This document shows positions 27,621 through 37,318 of a stretch of 64,000 nucleotides of DNA, piece by piece. The notes beneath the pieces were generated by a model. That model saw only the letters and a program-made list of their open reading frames with translations, had not been told where the DNA came from and made no database searches. This stretch comes from an uncultured Legionella sp. (GTDB taxonomy: Bacteria; Pseudomonadota; Gammaproteobacteria; Legionellales; Legionellaceae). The stretch spans positions 1 to 64,000 of the forward strand of contig CABHON010000007.1 of NCBI GenBank assembly GCA_902168255.1, given 5' to 3'. The stretch's first letter is position 1, and each line of letters begins with the position of its first letter. The translations under genes were made by a program, and so were the position numbers.

Positions 27621-28442
27621 ATGAAATTTACAAAAAAACACAAGGATATAAAAAAGGGCAAGGAACTTCACCCTACCACGGTAATGGTGAATAATGTTCA
27701 GCGAGAAAAATCTAGAGCCGCTGTACGCAATGTACTAACCTGGTTATCAACCACTTTTCCAAAAGCTTTTAATGTTGAGGGCGCCATTCGTCCTTTAAAA
27801 GTAGGTATATTAGAAGATATTCTTGCTTATGCTGAACAACACGGTGGATTACCTTTTTCAAAAACTAAATTGGTAAAAGCTCTCGTTGTATTCACCCGCC
27901 GAATGGAATACTTAACTTGTGTAAAAATGCGTGACACCCGTATTGATTTAAATGGTGAAGAAGTTGAACCTGTTTCTGAAGAAGCCGCAAAGTTAGCAGT
28001 TCAACGCATTAAGAAAACCATTGAAAAAACCATGCGCCCGCATCGTAAACCTTCTGCTACCCGTGCAACAAATGGAAGTGGTGATCGTCCTTATCGTCCA
28101 AGCAGCCAAAAACGCCGTTTTTCATCACCTCATCATGGCAATTACAATCCTTACCATGAACATTCTTCTCGTGATCCACAGCAAGGTGGATATCACCATC
28201 ACCAGGATCATGACGAACAACCTTCTGCAACAATTAAAGTAAAAAGACGTTATACACCTCGACAGTATGATAACAACAATCAGAATCCTTATTCTGGTCA
28301 TGATCGTTCACATTCGCATCATCAACAACCAGAAAAGAATTACAACTCTGAAAGTTACAATACCCCTCTCTCAACGGTTGATCGCTTGAAAGAAAAATTA
28401 GGTATCAAACGCCGAAAAGAATCTTTTAACTACGAAGATTAA
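27621..28442 (+). CDS. proQ: ProQ/FinO-domain RNA chaperone
   Basis: The start is taken at ATG 27621 (MKFTKKHKDIKKGKELHP), 42 bp inside the longest frame, giving 273 residues. Residues about 30-125 form the ProQ/FinO RNA-binding domain: VLTWLSTTFPKAFNVEGAIR, PLKVGILEDILAYAEQHGGL and ALVVFTRRMEYLTCVKMRD. The C-terminal half is a long disordered tail rich in His, Gln, Asn, Pro, Ser and Tyr, with basic patches that likely help RNA binding. The domain binds structured RNAs and mediates sRNA-mRNA pairing. It is followed 18 bp later by the yajQ-type gene. Confidence 0.88.
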   Translation: MKFTKKHKDIKKGKELHPTTVMVNNVQREKSRAAVRNVLTWLSTTFPKAFNVEGAIRPLKVGILEDILAYAEQHGGLPFSKTKLVKALVVFTRRMEYLTCVKMRDTRIDLNGEEVEPVSEEAAKLAVQRIKKTIEKTMRPHRKPSATRATNGSGDRPYRPSSQKRRFSSPHHGNYNPYHEHSSRDPQQGGYHHHQDHDEQPSATIKVKRRYTPRQYDNNNQNPYSGHDRSHSHHQQPEKNYNSESYNTPLSTVDRLKEKLGIKRRKESFNYED

Positions 28443-28459
28443 GATATAGGAGAAGTAAC

Positions 28460-28942
28460 ATGCCATCATTTGATATTGTTTCAGAAATTGATATGCATGA
28501 ATTGAGCAATGCGGTAGATCAAGCCAATCGTGAGATTGACAGTCGCTTTGACTTTAAAGATAGCAAAGCTAAATATGTTTTAGAAAAAGAACATGTGGCC
28601 ATGTCTGCTGCTAACGACTTTCAAATTAAGCAAATGCAAGAAATTCTCTATGCTAAATTAGCTAAGCGAAACTTAGACGTACGTAGTATTAAATGGGAAG
28701 ATATTGAGAAAAACTTAAGTGAAGCCCGTCAAAAAGCATCTCTTTGCCAAGGTATTGATAAAGAAGCCGCTAAAAAATTGACTAAAACGATTAAGGAAAT
28801 TAGCAATAAAGTACAAGCATCTATTCAAGGTGATCAAGTGCGTGTCACTGGTAAAAAACGTGATGACTTGCAAGAAGTTATGCAAAAATTACGCGAAGCT
28901 GAACTTGAGATTCCATTGCAGTTTAACAACTTTAGAGATTAG
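28460..28942 (+). CDS. yajQ: YajQ-family nucleotide-binding protein
   Basis: The protein has 160 residues, the normal length. It starts MPSFDIVSEIDMHELSNAVD and contains the conserved SRFDFKDSKA, IKWEDIEKN and the RVTGKKRDDLQEVMQKLR segment of the DUF520/YajQ family. Members are two-domain ferredoxin-like proteins, and some bind cyclic di-GMP and act on transcription. A strong AGGAG precedes the ATG, and the gene probably shares a transcript with proQ. Confidence 0.93.
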   Translation: MPSFDIVSEIDMHELSNAVDQANREIDSRFDFKDSKAKYVLEKEHVAMSAANDFQIKQMQEILYAKLAKRNLDVRSIKWEDIEKNLSEARQKASLCQGIDKEAAKKLTKTIKEISNKVQASIQGDQVRVTGKKRDDLQEVMQKLREAELEIPLQFNNFRD

Positions 28943-29070
28943 TTAGTTTTAATTTCAAGTCCAACTATCTTGTATACCACCTCAGCATCTTCAAAGATAT
29001 AAAAGATACAAGAAGGCATTGCTTAAACCTTGTTGATTCAATAGGAAAACTGTTAGAAAACTTTATTATT

Positions 29071-30132
29071 ATGAATTCATTTCCTTTTCATTACGTTGAT
29101 CTCACTCATTCGATCTCATCTTCTTCTCCTACATGGGAAGGCGATTGTGGTTTTTTTTTAGAAAACACTTTAGATTATAACAACTCTGAAATGCCGGTAA
29201 CATTTCGAGTTCAAAAAATTCAACTGCATGCAGGAATTGGAACCCATATTGATGCGCCCGCCCATTGTTTCGCTAATGGCAAAACAATAGAAAAACTTAA
29301 ACTCGAATCACTCATCACTCCTTGCATTGTCATTGATGTTGAAAAGGATGCAAATGCAACCTATCAATTAACTATTGAAACAATTAAAGCCTTTGAAGTA
29401 TTACATGGCAACATTCCTACAAACGCTTTTGTATTGATTCACACAGGTTGGTGCAGATTTTGGCCTGAAAAAGAAAAATATCGGAATCAAGGAATATTTC
29501 CTTCTGTTTCAGCAGAAGCAGCAGAGTACTTATTAACAAAAAATATTGCAGGCTTAGGTATTGATACCTTATCCCCCGATACAGCACAGAGTGATTATCC
29601 CGTTCACCACCGTTTATTAAGTCAAGGCAAATACATTGTAGAAAATATATCAAATGCTCTCGCACTTCCACCTACAGGTAGTTTTATTGTAGTTTTACCT
29701 ATTAAAATTACCGAGGGAACAGAGTCACCTGTACGCCTTATTGGGCTTATTCCAAAATCAAACGCAACAGCTTTACAAAACCTGATTGAGCTGGAACGAG
29801 ATACCAGAAATTTTGGCTTTGATTGGCCCGATCAACAAACTATTATCGAGCAGGCTCTCAGTGAATGCCAAGAAATTGCCGAAGCTATTCACCAACAAGA
29901 ACCACCTCATCGTGTTCAAGAAGAAATTGGTGATTTATTACATACCGCCATTTCTTTATGTATTTTTTCTGGTTATGATGTTGAAGAAACCCTCGCAAAA
30001 ATCGTCAACAAGTTTGGTGCTCGAATGACACTGCTTAAAGAAATCGCATATCGAAAAGGATTTGAGTCTCTAGAAGGCCAATCATTTGAGTTCATGTTAG
30101 AATTATGGAAAGAAGCTAAAGCAAGACAATAA
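29071..30132 (+). CDS. Cyclase-family hydrolase fused to a MazG-like pyrophosphohydrolase domain
   Basis: The 353-residue protein has two domains. Residues 1-225 are a cyclase-type (kynurenine formamidase-like, PF04199) metal hydrolase: YVDLTHSI, the metal motif HAGIGTHIDAPAH at 53-65, LIHTGW, LGIDTLSPD, and EGTESPVRLIGLIP. Residues about 238-350 are an all-helical MazG-like NTP pyrophosphohydrolase domain with the metal-binding pairs ECQEIAEAI (265-273) and EEIGDLL (284-290). The frame is uninterrupted across the join. The first domain alone would suggest hydrolysis of an N-formyl or cyclic amide, the second cleavage of a (modified) nucleoside triphosphate. I do not know of this combination, and the substrate is unknown. 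Confidence 0.8.
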   Translation: MNSFPFHYVDLTHSISSSSPTWEGDCGFFLENTLDYNNSEMPVTFRVQKIQLHAGIGTHIDAPAHCFANGKTIEKLKLESLITPCIVIDVEKDANATYQLTIETIKAFEVLHGNIPTNAFVLIHTGWCRFWPEKEKYRNQGIFPSVSAEAAEYLLTKNIAGLGIDTLSPDTAQSDYPVHHRLLSQGKYIVENISNALALPPTGSFIVVLPIKITEGTESPVRLIGLIPKSNATALQNLIELERDTRNFGFDWPDQQTIIEQALSECQEIAEAIHQQEPPHRVQEEIGDLLHTAISLCIFSGYDVEETLAKIVNKFGARMTLLKEIAYRKGFESLEGQSFEFMLELWKEAKARQ

Positions 30133-30195
30133 GTTTTAACCCAGAATCAAATATGATACTATAAGTTTTTGTATATTAGTTTAAGGCATTTTTCA

Positions 30196-30597
30196 ATGAA
30201 ACGTTATTTTAATCTATTGGCTTTAGGTGCAGTAGGCCTTTCTTTATCCAGTTGTTCTGAAATTACCCCTCTTAAAACTGGGGCAGAAAATGTGGTGATT
30301 ACCAGTACTTCTAACTTACCTCATTGTAAAGCCTTAGGCGCTGTACATGTAAACGACGTTAATGGTAATACAATAGAATATACTTCCCATAAAAACTTAG
30401 ATCAAGAAGCAGCCAATGTGTTGAGAAATGATACGCATAAGCTAGGTGGAAATGTTGTTGTCATTACAGAACATGACACTACTTACACAAGAGAAAACCA
30501 AGTAGATTCTCATGAAGTAGACGGTGAAGCTTATCTTTGTCCCGAAGGTAATTTGCCAAAATGGATCACCATTCCAGAATACAAAAACGGTGAGTAG
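30196..30597 (+). CDS. DUF4156-type lipoprotein (paralogue 2)
   Basis: ATG 30196 follows AAGG at 9 nt and gives 133 residues with a lipoprotein signal peptide (MKRYFNLLALGAVGLSL, lipobox LSSC). The mature part repeats the layout of the protein at 3583: PLKTGAENVVI, a C-K-A-L-G segment, YTSHKNL, LGGNVVVITEHDTTY and a late cysteine. The upstream DNA (GATACTAT then TTTTTGTATATT and TTAAGG) also resembles that of paralogue 1, so the duplication probably included the promoter. Envelope location is inferred; the function is unknown. Confidence 0.75.
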   Translation: MKRYFNLLALGAVGLSLSSCSEITPLKTGAENVVITSTSNLPHCKALGAVHVNDVNGNTIEYTSHKNLDQEAANVLRNDTHKLGGNVVVITEHDTTYTRENQVDSHEVDGEAYLCPEGNLPKWITIPEYKNGE

Positions 30598-30624
30598 TTA
30601 TCTTGAGAACATTGCTCATTTAGG

Positions 30625-30641
30625 AGCCTCCTATGGAGGCT
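30625..30641 (+). terminator. Short hairpin after the lipoprotein gene
   Basis: AGCCTCC-TAT-GGAGGCT, a perfect 7-bp stem with a 3-nt loop, 28 bp beyond the stop codon. No T-run follows, so it may only stabilise the 3' end. Confidence 0.4.
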
Positions 30642-30935
30642 TGTACCTGAGGAATCATCAGTTTGTCAGTTCTATCGAAGTCTGTCACAGCAATGACGAG
30701 GCCTCGATAGAGTTATAAATAGATTAAAGGAACTGTGAGTTATTATAAAAAAACTGACGATATTTCTTGCTTGTACCCTCCCGGAGCAACAGCAGAGTAC
30801 AAAGAATAAAAAATCATCAGTTGATATTAACTCACTGATTTTGAATTTATTAAAATTTGAGAGCTGGTGTATTGGATACACCTCCAAACTAAGTAATGAG
30901 TAACTATAGCATTTTTGTATATTTTAAAGTTCTCG
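30642..30935. other. Intergenic repeat-like stretch
   Basis: No gene is supported. TCTATCGA and TCGATAGA flank a 25-bp core, TCACAGCAATGACGAG, which resembles the GTCATTGC-type REP motif of the IS-flanking repeat. The words AATCATCAGTT recur at about 30651 and 30812. The last 35 bp resemble the promoter of paralogue 2 and lead into the decayed third copy. Confidence 0.35.
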
Positions 30936-31034
30936 ATGAAACAATATTTATGTATATTATCTTTAGAAGCAATCGGCTTTCTTTATGCAGCTGTTCTAAA
31001 ATCACTCACTTTAAAAGCTGACGTTAGAGATTAA
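30936..31034 (+). pseudogene. Decayed third DUF4156 lipoprotein gene
   Basis: ATGAAACAATATTT and the following 80 bp align with the start of paralogue 2 (for example GGCTTTCTTTATGCAGCTG against GGCCTTTCTTTATCCAGTTG). A one-base deletion shifts the frame, so only 32 codons remain open. The preceding ACTATA...TTTTTGTATATT also matches the promoter of paralogue 2. The tail overlaps the 3' end of mutT on the opposite strand, where the alignment stops. This is a broken tandem duplicate. Confidence 0.7.
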
Positions 31035-31409
31035 GTTTATAATTTCAATATTTGATGCTGGCACTGGATAGCATTCATTATTCCAAGCTTGCAATGCAAC
31101 CCATTTAAGATCTAACTGACCATCACTGATTTGTGGAATTCCTGTATATTCAGTAATGAGGAATACATGGAGTTGGACTGATTTATCTGAATAATGATGT
31201 TCAATGATAGTTAAAGATTTGCAGGTGTGAATATTAATATTGATTTCTTCTTTGAATTCACGGATTAAAGCCTCTTGGACGGATTCATTTGGTTCAACTT
31301 TGCCACCAGGAAACTCCCAGAGACCTCCTTGATGGAGAGAAAATGCTCGTTGGGTCATTAATACTTCTTTTGAAGCATTAATAATAACGCCAACGGCTAC
31401 TTGAATCAT
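31011..31409 (-). CDS. mutT: 8-oxo-dGTP diphosphatase (Nudix)
   Basis: A 132-residue Nudix hydrolase that removes mutagenic 8-oxo-dGTP. The frame is open to a TTG at 31427, but ATG 31409 gives the standard MutT start ([20 protein letters not shown]) and overlaps the secA stop by one base. The Nudix box GGKVEPNESVQEALIREFKEE is complete, apart from Asn in place of the usual late glycine (EEINI). LWEFPGGK precedes it, as in MutT. The secA-mutT linkage is also seen in E. coli, although there it is not downstream of rplQ. Confidence 0.92.
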   Translation of the reverse strand: MIQVAVGVIINASKEVLMTQRAFSLHQGGLWEFPGGKVEPNESVQEALIREFKEEININIHTCKSLTIIEHHYSDKSVQLHVFLITEYTGIPQISDGQLDLKWVALQAWNNECYPVPASNIEIINLISNVSF

Positions 31410-34132
31410 CACAGTTGACCGTGACAATATTTAAACTTTTTACCAGAACCACAAGGACAAATTTCGTTACGTCCTATCTTTCTTTCTTCTCGTCTAAAAG
31501 GAACTACTGTGCTTTCTTGTTCTTGAGAAGCTGTTTCGCTCATTACCTCATTTGTTAACGCATCCACCAGTTCTTCATGCTCAAAACGCATATCATGCGC
31601 CATATGGGAACGACGTTGTTCTTCAACATCTGCTACATCTTCAGGGGTTTGAACCTGTATGCGCAAAAAAACGCTGACCACTTCATATTTCATGCGTACT
31701 ACAAGATCAGAAAACATTGCAAAAGCTTCACGTTTATATTCTTGTTTTGGATCCTTTTGAGCATAGCCTCTTAAATGAATACCTTGACGTAAATATTCCA
31801 TTGCACTCAAATGTTCTTTCCAATGAGAATCTAATGCATTAAGCATAACAGATTTAACAAACTGGTTAATTACAGCCGGTTCAATTTGCTTTTCCTTTAA
31901 CTCCCAGCCCTGAGCAGCTTTTTCTAAAATTCTATTTTTTAATCCTATTAAATCCAGTCCCTTTTCAGTATCTAACCAATGTTTAATAGGTAAGGAGAGA
32001 TCAAAGTCACTTAACAGTTGCTTTTCAAGTTCACTTATTTCCCATTGCTCTTCCATGCTATCAGGAGGAAGATGATTATCCACGAGAGAAGCAATCACAT
32101 CGTGAATTAAGTTTTGTACGTTCTCACGTAAGTCATCACTTGCCATAATTTCTGCACGACGCGTATAAATAACTTTACGCTGATCATTTGCTACATCATC
32201 ATATTGTAATAATTGTTTTCGTATATCGAAATGATGACCTTCAACTTTTCGTTGTGCATTTTCAATAGCTTTAGTAATCCAAGCATGTTCAATAGCTTCG
32301 CCGGGTTTCATTCCTAATCGTTTCATTAGAGGACCCAAACGATCAGAAGCAAAAATACGCATTAAATTATCTTCTAAGGAAAGATAAAAACGACTACTTC
32401 CTGGATCCCCTTGACGTCCAGCACGTCCACGTAATTGATTATCAATACGTCTTGATTCATGACGTTCAGAACCAATAATGCGTAATCCTCCTGACGCTAA
32501 AACTTGATCATGAGCCTTAGTCCATGCCTCTTTAACATGCTTGCGTTCATCTTCAGTGGCTTCTGGAGGCAATGTTTGTAATGATGCTTCTAAGCTGCCT
32601 CCTAAAACGATATCTGTTCCGCGACCAGCCATATTAGTAGCGATAGTCACAACTCCAGGCCGTCCTGCTTCAGCAATAATGTGCGCTTCCTTTTTATGGA
32701 ATTTAGCATTTAATACTTGATGAGTAATTTTTTCTTTCTTTAAAAGACTAGATAATAATTCAGATGCTTCAATAGAAGCTGTACCCACTAATACTGGCTG
32801 TTGTCTCTTTTGACAATCACGAATATCTTCAATAATGGCTTTAAATTTTTCAGCTTGGGTTAAATAGATTAAATCAGCAGTATCCTGACGTGCCATAGGA
32901 CGATTGGTTGGAATAACAATAACTTCTAAACCATAAATTTGTTGTAATTCATATGCTTCAGTATCAGCTGTTCCTGTCATTCCTGATAATTTTTGATAAC
33001 TTCTAAAATAATTTTGAAAAGTAATAGAAGCTAATGTTTGGTTTTCTTGTTGGATAGGCACATTTTCTTTTGCTTCGACGGCTTGATGTAAGCCTTCAGA
33101 CCAACGTCTTCCAGGCATAGTTCGTCCTGTATGTTCATCAACAATAATGACTTGGCGATCTTTAACGATATAATCCACATCCTTTTGAAAAAGTACATGC
33201 GCTCTTAATGCAGCATTTAAATGGTGTAATAATGTAATGTTATGTGCTGAATATAGACCGTCAGTTTCTTTTAATAGGTCAGCCTCTTTTAACAAGGCTT
33301 CAATTTTAACCTGCCCTTCTTCGGTTAAGAAAACTTGACGTTGCTTTTCATCAACAGAATAATCACCTGCGCCATTTTCCTCATGCTGTCTAGTCAATTT
33401 AGGAATGAGAGCATTCATTCCAATATATAATGCAGAGCCATCTTCGGCAGTGCCTGAAATGATTAATGGCGTGCGAGCTTCATCAATAAGAATTGAATCA
33501 ACTTCGTCAATAATAGCAAAATTTAAGGTTCGTTGGACTTTATTTTCCAACGAAAAAGCCATATTATCTCTTAAATAATCAAAACCAAACTCATTATTTG
33601 TGCCATAGGTAATATCAGCAAGATAGGCGTTTTTCTTTTCTTCAAATGATTGATCGGCGTATATAACCCCTACCGTTAACCCCAGAAACTCATAAACAGG
33701 ACGCATCCATTCACAGTCACGTTTAACTAAATAGTCATTAACTGTTACAATGTGAACACCTTCACCTTTAAGAGCATTTAGATAAGCAGGAAGTGTGCCA
33801 ACAAGTGTTTTCCCTTCACCTGTCCGCATTTCAGCAATATTTCCAGCATGTAATACCATGCCACCAATGAGCTGAACATCAAAATGACGCTGTCCTAAAA
33901 CCCGCCAAGCGGCCTCCCGAACAGTTGCAAAGGCTTCTGGTAAAAGAGAGTCTAACGTCTCACCGTCAACTAAACGACTACGAAATTCTTTAGTTTTAGC
34001 ACCAAGCTCTATATCGCTTAGCGCTTTAATAGAAGGTTCTAAAGAATTAATTTGCGCAACAGTTTGACGCATTCTTCGTACTACACGTTCATTACGGCTT
34101 CCAAAGAATTTTTTAACCAGAAGATTAAGCAT
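31409..34132 (-). CDS. secA: Protein translocase motor ATPase SecA
   Basis: This 907-residue motor drives preproteins through SecYEG. The Walker A region is [17 protein letters not shown] and the DEAD-type Walker B is [18 protein letters not shown]. The second nucleotide-binding domain shows [14 protein letters not shown] and [20 protein letters not shown]. The extreme C-terminus has the zinc and SecB-binding motif [16 protein letters not shown]. It follows rplQ by 8 bp on the same strand, so it is probably expressed from the ribosomal superoperon, and it is coupled to mutT. Confidence 0.98.
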   Translation of the reverse strand: MLNLLVKKFFGSRNERVVRRMRQTVAQINSLEPSIKALSDIELGAKTKEFRSRLVDGETLDSLLPEAFATVREAAWRVLGQRHFDVQLIGGMVLHAGNIAEMRTGEGKTLVGTLPAYLNALKGEGVHIVTVNDYLVKRDCEWMRPVYEFLGLTVGVIYADQSFEEKKNAYLADITYGTNNEFGFDYLRDNMAFSLENKVQRTLNFAIIDEVDSILIDEARTPLIISGTAEDGSALYIGMNALIPKLTRQHEENGAGDYSVDEKQRQVFLTEEGQVKIEALLKEADLLKETDGLYSAHNITLLHHLNAALRAHVLFQKDVDYIVKDRQVIIVDEHTGRTMPGRRWSEGLHQAVEAKENVPIQQENQTLASITFQNYFRSYQKLSGMTGTADTEAYELQQIYGLEVIVIPTNRPMARQDTADLIYLTQAEKFKAIIEDIRDCQKRQQPVLVGTASIEASELLSSLLKKEKITHQVLNAKFHKKEAHIIAEAGRPGVVTIATNMAGRGTDIVLGGSLEASLQTLPPEATEDERKHVKEAWTKAHDQVLASGGLRIIGSERHESRRIDNQLRGRAGRQGDPGSSRFYLSLEDNLMRIFASDRLGPLMKRLGMKPGEAIEHAWITKAIENAQRKVEGHHFDIRKQLLQYDDVANDQRKVIYTRRAEIMASDDLRENVQNLIHDVIASLVDNHLPPDSMEEQWEISELEKQLLSDFDLSLPIKHWLDTEKGLDLIGLKNRILEKAAQGWELKEKQIEPAVINQFVKSVMLNALDSHWKEHLSAMEYLRQGIHLRGYAQKDPKQEYKREAFAMFSDLVVRMKYEVVSVFLRIQVQTPEDVADVEEQRRSHMAHDMRFEHEELVDALTNEVMSETASQEQESTVVPFRREERKIGRNEICPCGSGKKFKYCHGQL

Positions 34133-34140
34133 GAAATTTA

Positions 34141-34509
34141 TTATTCTGCCACAGGTCGTTCAACTAGTTCTACAATAGCCATAGGAGCTGAATCACCTTT
34201 ACGATAACCACATTTGATGATTCGTAAATAACCACCTGGGCGTTTTTGATAACGAGGTCCTAATACTGTAAATAACTTTTGAACAGCGTCCATATCCCGA
34301 ATTCTAGAAAATAATAAACGTCGATTAGCAACGCTATCTTCTTTACTTACAGTGATATATGGCTCGACAACACGGCGTAATTCTTTTGCTTTAGGCAAAG
34401 TTGTTCTGATTAACTCATGTTTAACAAGTGATGCAGACATATTGCGAAACATAGCCATTCTGTGACTACTTGTACGGCTTAAGTGTCTACCAATTTTACG
34501 ATGATGCAT
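34141..34509 (-). CDS. rplQ: Ribosomal protein L17
   Basis: This 122-residue large-subunit protein starts [20 protein letters not shown], the standard L17 start, with the conserved [20 protein letters not shown] and a [15 protein letters not shown] segment. It is the last ribosomal gene of the alpha operon, after rpoA, with 11 bp between. It is normal in length. Confidence 0.98.
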   Translation of the reverse strand: MHHRKIGRHLSRTSSHRMAMFRNMSASLVKHELIRTTLPKAKELRRVVEPYITVSKEDSVANRRLLFSRIRDMDAVQKLFTVLGPRYQKRPGGYLRIIKCGYRKGDSAPMAIVELVERPVAE

Positions 34510-34520
34510 TTATAAGACTC

Positions 34521-35744
34521 CTACTCTTCTTTTTTAGCTTTACTAGAAGTTTTTGACTTCTTTTTAATATCAGTTGCTTGTTCATCAGAATCACCCATTT
34601 CTTGAGAGTCATCCTTTTGTCCATTAATTTCAGCAAGTGACATATTAACAGGTTCTAATCCTTCTGGAGGCCAGCCTTCAAGTTTGGTTCCTAAAGAAAG
34701 AGAACGTGCAGCTAAAACATCTTTTATTTCATTTAAAGATTTTTTACCTAAATTTGGCATTTTCATTAATTCAGTTTCTGTTCGCTGAATTAATTCACCA
34801 ATATAATAAGTTTTTTCATTTTTAAGACAATTTACTGAACGAACTGTTAATTCTAAATCGTCAATTGGTCTAAGTAAAATTGAATCAAAAGAAGAATTGC
34901 CTTTTGAAGACTCAGCTTGTTCTTCATATTTTAAATCAACAAAGGAAGCTAATTGTTCTTGTAATATTGTTGCAGAAATTTTAATAGCTTCTTCAGGTTC
35001 AATAGTACCATTAGTATGAAGATCAATAACTAACTTATCCAAGTTAGTTCTTTGTTCAACTCGAGCATTTTCAACACTATAACTTACTTTTCTTACTGGA
35101 GAAAATGAAGTATCTAAACGCAAGACGCCAACTTTACCTGAAAGATTTTCTTTCTTATGAACATATATTTCAGCTACAGCATCAGCTGCTGTGCCTTTTT
35201 CGTTTTCTACTGAATCAGCATCATTCGAGCCTTTTTCAGAAAAAAGTAAAAGTTCTTGAGAAGCATGGGGTTCGTTAATACAATATCCTCTGCCCTTAGA
35301 AACCTTCAATGTCATATTAAGCTGACCATTTGGATTTAAGTGAGCAATGACATGTTCTGGATTAACGATTTCCACATCATGACTCAATTCAATATCACCT
35401 GCAGTTACTACACCTTCACTATTTTTTTTCAATGTTAAAATAGCTTCCTGACGGTGGTTTAATTTAATAGCAACGCCTTTCAAATTTAGCAGAATATCAA
35501 TAACGTCTTCACGCACACCATCAATGGCACTGTATTCATGCAATACGTTTTCAATTTCAACTTCTGTGATCGCACATCCAGGCATAGAGGACAAAAGAAT
35601 ACGTCTTAACGCATTTCCTAAAGTATGTCCAAATCCTCGCTCAAGAGGTTCTAAAACTATTTTAGAATGAAAGCGATTTTCTTCTTGTATTTTGATAACC
35701 TTAGGTGTCAAAAAATCATTTATCTCAACATTCATACTGCTCAT
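34521..35744 (-). CDS. rpoA: RNA polymerase alpha subunit, with insertion and C-terminal tail
   Basis: At 407 residues it is far longer than the usual 325-335. The N-terminal assembly domain is recognisable ([20 protein letters not shown]), as is the C-terminal DNA-binding domain ([20 protein letters not shown], keeping the arginine equivalent to E. coli R265, and [20 protein letters not shown]). Between KGRGY and the [13 protein letters not shown] strand, about 35 extra residues are inserted (roughly 157-205), acidic and Ser/Asn-rich. After WPPEG comes a tail of about 45 residues, acidic then lysine-rich. Both additions are in frame and end cleanly, so they are real features, not errors. Confidence 0.96.
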   Translation of the reverse strand: MSSMNVEINDFLTPKVIKIQEENRFHSKIVLEPLERGFGHTLGNALRRILLSSMPGCAITEVEIENVLHEYSAIDGVREDVIDILLNLKGVAIKLNHRQEAILTLKKNSEGVVTAGDIELSHDVEIVNPEHVIAHLNPNGQLNMTLKVSKGRGYCINEPHASQELLLFSEKGSNDADSVENEKGTAADAVAEIYVHKKENLSGKVGVLRLDTSFSPVRKVSYSVENARVEQRTNLDKLVIDLHTNGTIEPEEAIKISATILQEQLASFVDLKYEEQAESSKGNSSFDSILLRPIDDLELTVRSVNCLKNEKTYYIGELIQRTETELMKMPNLGKKSLNEIKDVLAARSLSLGTKLEGWPPEGLEPVNMSLAEINGQKDDSQEMGDSDEQATDIKKKSKTSSKAKKEE

Positions 35745-35757
35745 TTAACCTCAAGTT

Positions 35758-36378
35758 TTATTTGGAGTAAAGTTCAACTACTAACTTAATGTTGTAATCT
35801 GCTGGTAAATCAGACATTTGTGGTAATGTACTAAATACACCACTAACAGCTTTTTGATCAACCGTTATCCAATCACAAGATGCTCTTTGTTCAGATAGTG
35901 CTAATGCAGCTACAATTCGTGCTTGGCTTTTTGATCGCTCTCTAACGCCAATCACATCACCCGGCTTCACTAAGTAAGATGGAATATTAACAGTGTGACC
36001 ATTAACAAGAATTGATTTATGACTAACTAGTTGTCTAGCTTCTGCACGAGTAGATGCAAAACCCATACGATATACAACATTGTCTAATCGTCTCTCTAAA
36101 AGCATTAATAAGTTTTCACCAGTTGCACCTTTTTGAGCAGATGCTTTATGATAATAATTACTAAATTGTCTTTCAAGCAAACCATAAATTCTTTTTAATT
36201 TTTGTTTTGCACGTAACTGTTGTGAATAATCCGTACCACGACCCCGTTTAGCACCATGCTGCCCAGGAGCTGTAGTAGGTTTACATTTTGTATCAAGTGC
36301 TCTGACACCGCTTTTCAGCATCAGGTCAACACCTTCTCTTCTTGCCAATTTACATTTAGGACCAATATATCTAGCCAT
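35758..36378 (-). CDS. rpsD: Ribosomal protein S4
   Basis: This 206-residue primary 16S rRNA-binding protein nucleates small-subunit assembly. It begins [20 protein letters not shown] and has the S4 RNA-binding domain ([34 protein letters not shown]). In many bacteria it also represses the alpha operon by binding its leader. It sits between rpsK and rpoA, as expected. Confidence 0.98.
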   Translation of the reverse strand: MARYIGPKCKLARREGVDLMLKSGVRALDTKCKPTTAPGQHGAKRGRGTDYSQQLRAKQKLKRIYGLLERQFSNYYHKASAQKGATGENLLMLLERRLDNVVYRMGFASTRAEARQLVSHKSILVNGHTVNIPSYLVKPGDVIGVRERSKSQARIVAALALSEQRASCDWITVDQKAVSGVFSTLPQMSDLPADYNIKLVVELYSK

Positions 36379-36424
36379 TCAGCTTGCCCCCGAAATTATT
36401 CATTAATTTATACACACTTATACC

Positions 36425-36823
36425 TTATACTCTTCGTTTTTTAGAAGGTCGGCAACCATTATGAGGAATACCTGTAACATCAGATATTTCAATAATCTTG
36501 AATCCAAGAGCCATGAGCGATCGAACTGATGATTCACGTCCAGGTCCAGGTCCACGAACAAAAACAATCACTGTTTTCATTCCATATTCATCTCGCGCTA
36601 CAATACCCGCTTTTTCTGCAGCAACCTGAGCAGCAAATGGAGTACTTTTACGTGATCCCCTGAAGCCTGCTCCGCCAGCCGTTGCCCAAGACAATGCATT
36701 ACCTTGTCTATCAGTAAAGGTAATGATGGTATTGTTAAACGATGAAAAAACATGGACGACACCATCAGTGACAAGCCGTTTGTTTTTTTTACGTACTTTT
36801 GTTTTTTTATCTACTGTTGCCAT
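36425..36823 (-). CDS. rpsK: Ribosomal protein S11
   Basis: This 132-residue protein of the small-subunit platform has [20 protein letters not shown], the [15 protein letters not shown] segment and the basic end [10 protein letters not shown]. Second gene of the alpha operon, between rpsM and rpsD. Nothing unusual. Confidence 0.98.
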   Translation of the reverse strand: MATVDKKTKVRKKNKRLVTDGVVHVFSSFNNTIITFTDRQGNALSWATAGGAGFRGSRKSTPFAAQVAAEKAGIVARDEYGMKTVIVFVRGPGPGRESSVRSLMALGFKIIEISDVTGIPHNGCRPSKKRRV

Positions 36824-36861
36824 AATATTTCTAAAATCTTCTTCTATTAGTTACTAGTGCC

Positions 36862-37215
36862 TTACTTAGCGCCGCGTTGTTTTCCTTTTCTGGTTCGCGC
36901 ATTTGTTTTTGTGCGCTGTCCTCTTACCGGCAGGCCTTTACGATGCCGTTGTCCTCGATAACAACCTAAGTCAATTAATCGCTTTATATTCATAGAGACT
37001 TGACGACGTAAATCACCTTCAACTGTTATTTTGGCAATTTGAGTTCTAAGTTTTTCCAACTCTTCCTCTGTCAAGTCCTTAATTTTAGCGTCTGTTTTAA
37101 CGCCTGCTTGCTCACATATTTGCCGAGACGTAGTTCGACCAATACCATAAATAGACGTTAAAGCAATTTCCGTATGTTTTTGTTCTGGTATATTAATACC
37201 GGCTATTCGTGCCAT
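36862..37215 (-). CDS. rpsM: Ribosomal protein S13
   Basis: This 117-residue protein of the small-subunit head contacts tRNA and the L5 bridge. It begins [20 protein letters not shown] and carries IYGIGRTTS and the basic end [17 protein letters not shown]. It is the first gene of the alpha operon, separated from rpmJ by about 100 bp in which a weak promoter can be seen. Confidence 0.98.
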   Translation of the reverse strand: MARIAGINIPEQKHTEIALTSIYGIGRTTSRQICEQAGVKTDAKIKDLTEEELEKLRTQIAKITVEGDLRRQVSMNIKRLIDLGCYRGQRHRKGLPVRGQRTKTNARTRKGKQRGAK

Positions 37216-37263
37216 ATTTTCAATTCTCCAAAGAATATTAGCGCTTACATATAAAGGGGCGAT

Positions 37264-37292
37264 AGGCTAACGCATTTTTGAGATAATATCAA
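37264..37292 (-). promoter_or_regulatory. Possible alpha-operon promoter
   Basis: Read on the minus strand: TTGATA (37287-37292), 17 nt, TAGCCT (37264-37269), followed by a G/C-rich discriminator, about 50 bp before rpsM. The -10 matches only three of six positions, so this is tentative. The 103-bp gap between rpmJ and rpsM is nevertheless where such a promoter and the S4 leader target would be expected. Confidence 0.35.
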
Positions 37293-37318
37293 GCTATTTT
37301 CCCAAAAACTCATTATTC

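Noticed and set aside
28968-29013. Inverted repeat TCTTGTAT/ATACAAGA after yajQ as a terminator
   Set aside because: The loop is 30 nt, and no T-run follows; too weak to call.
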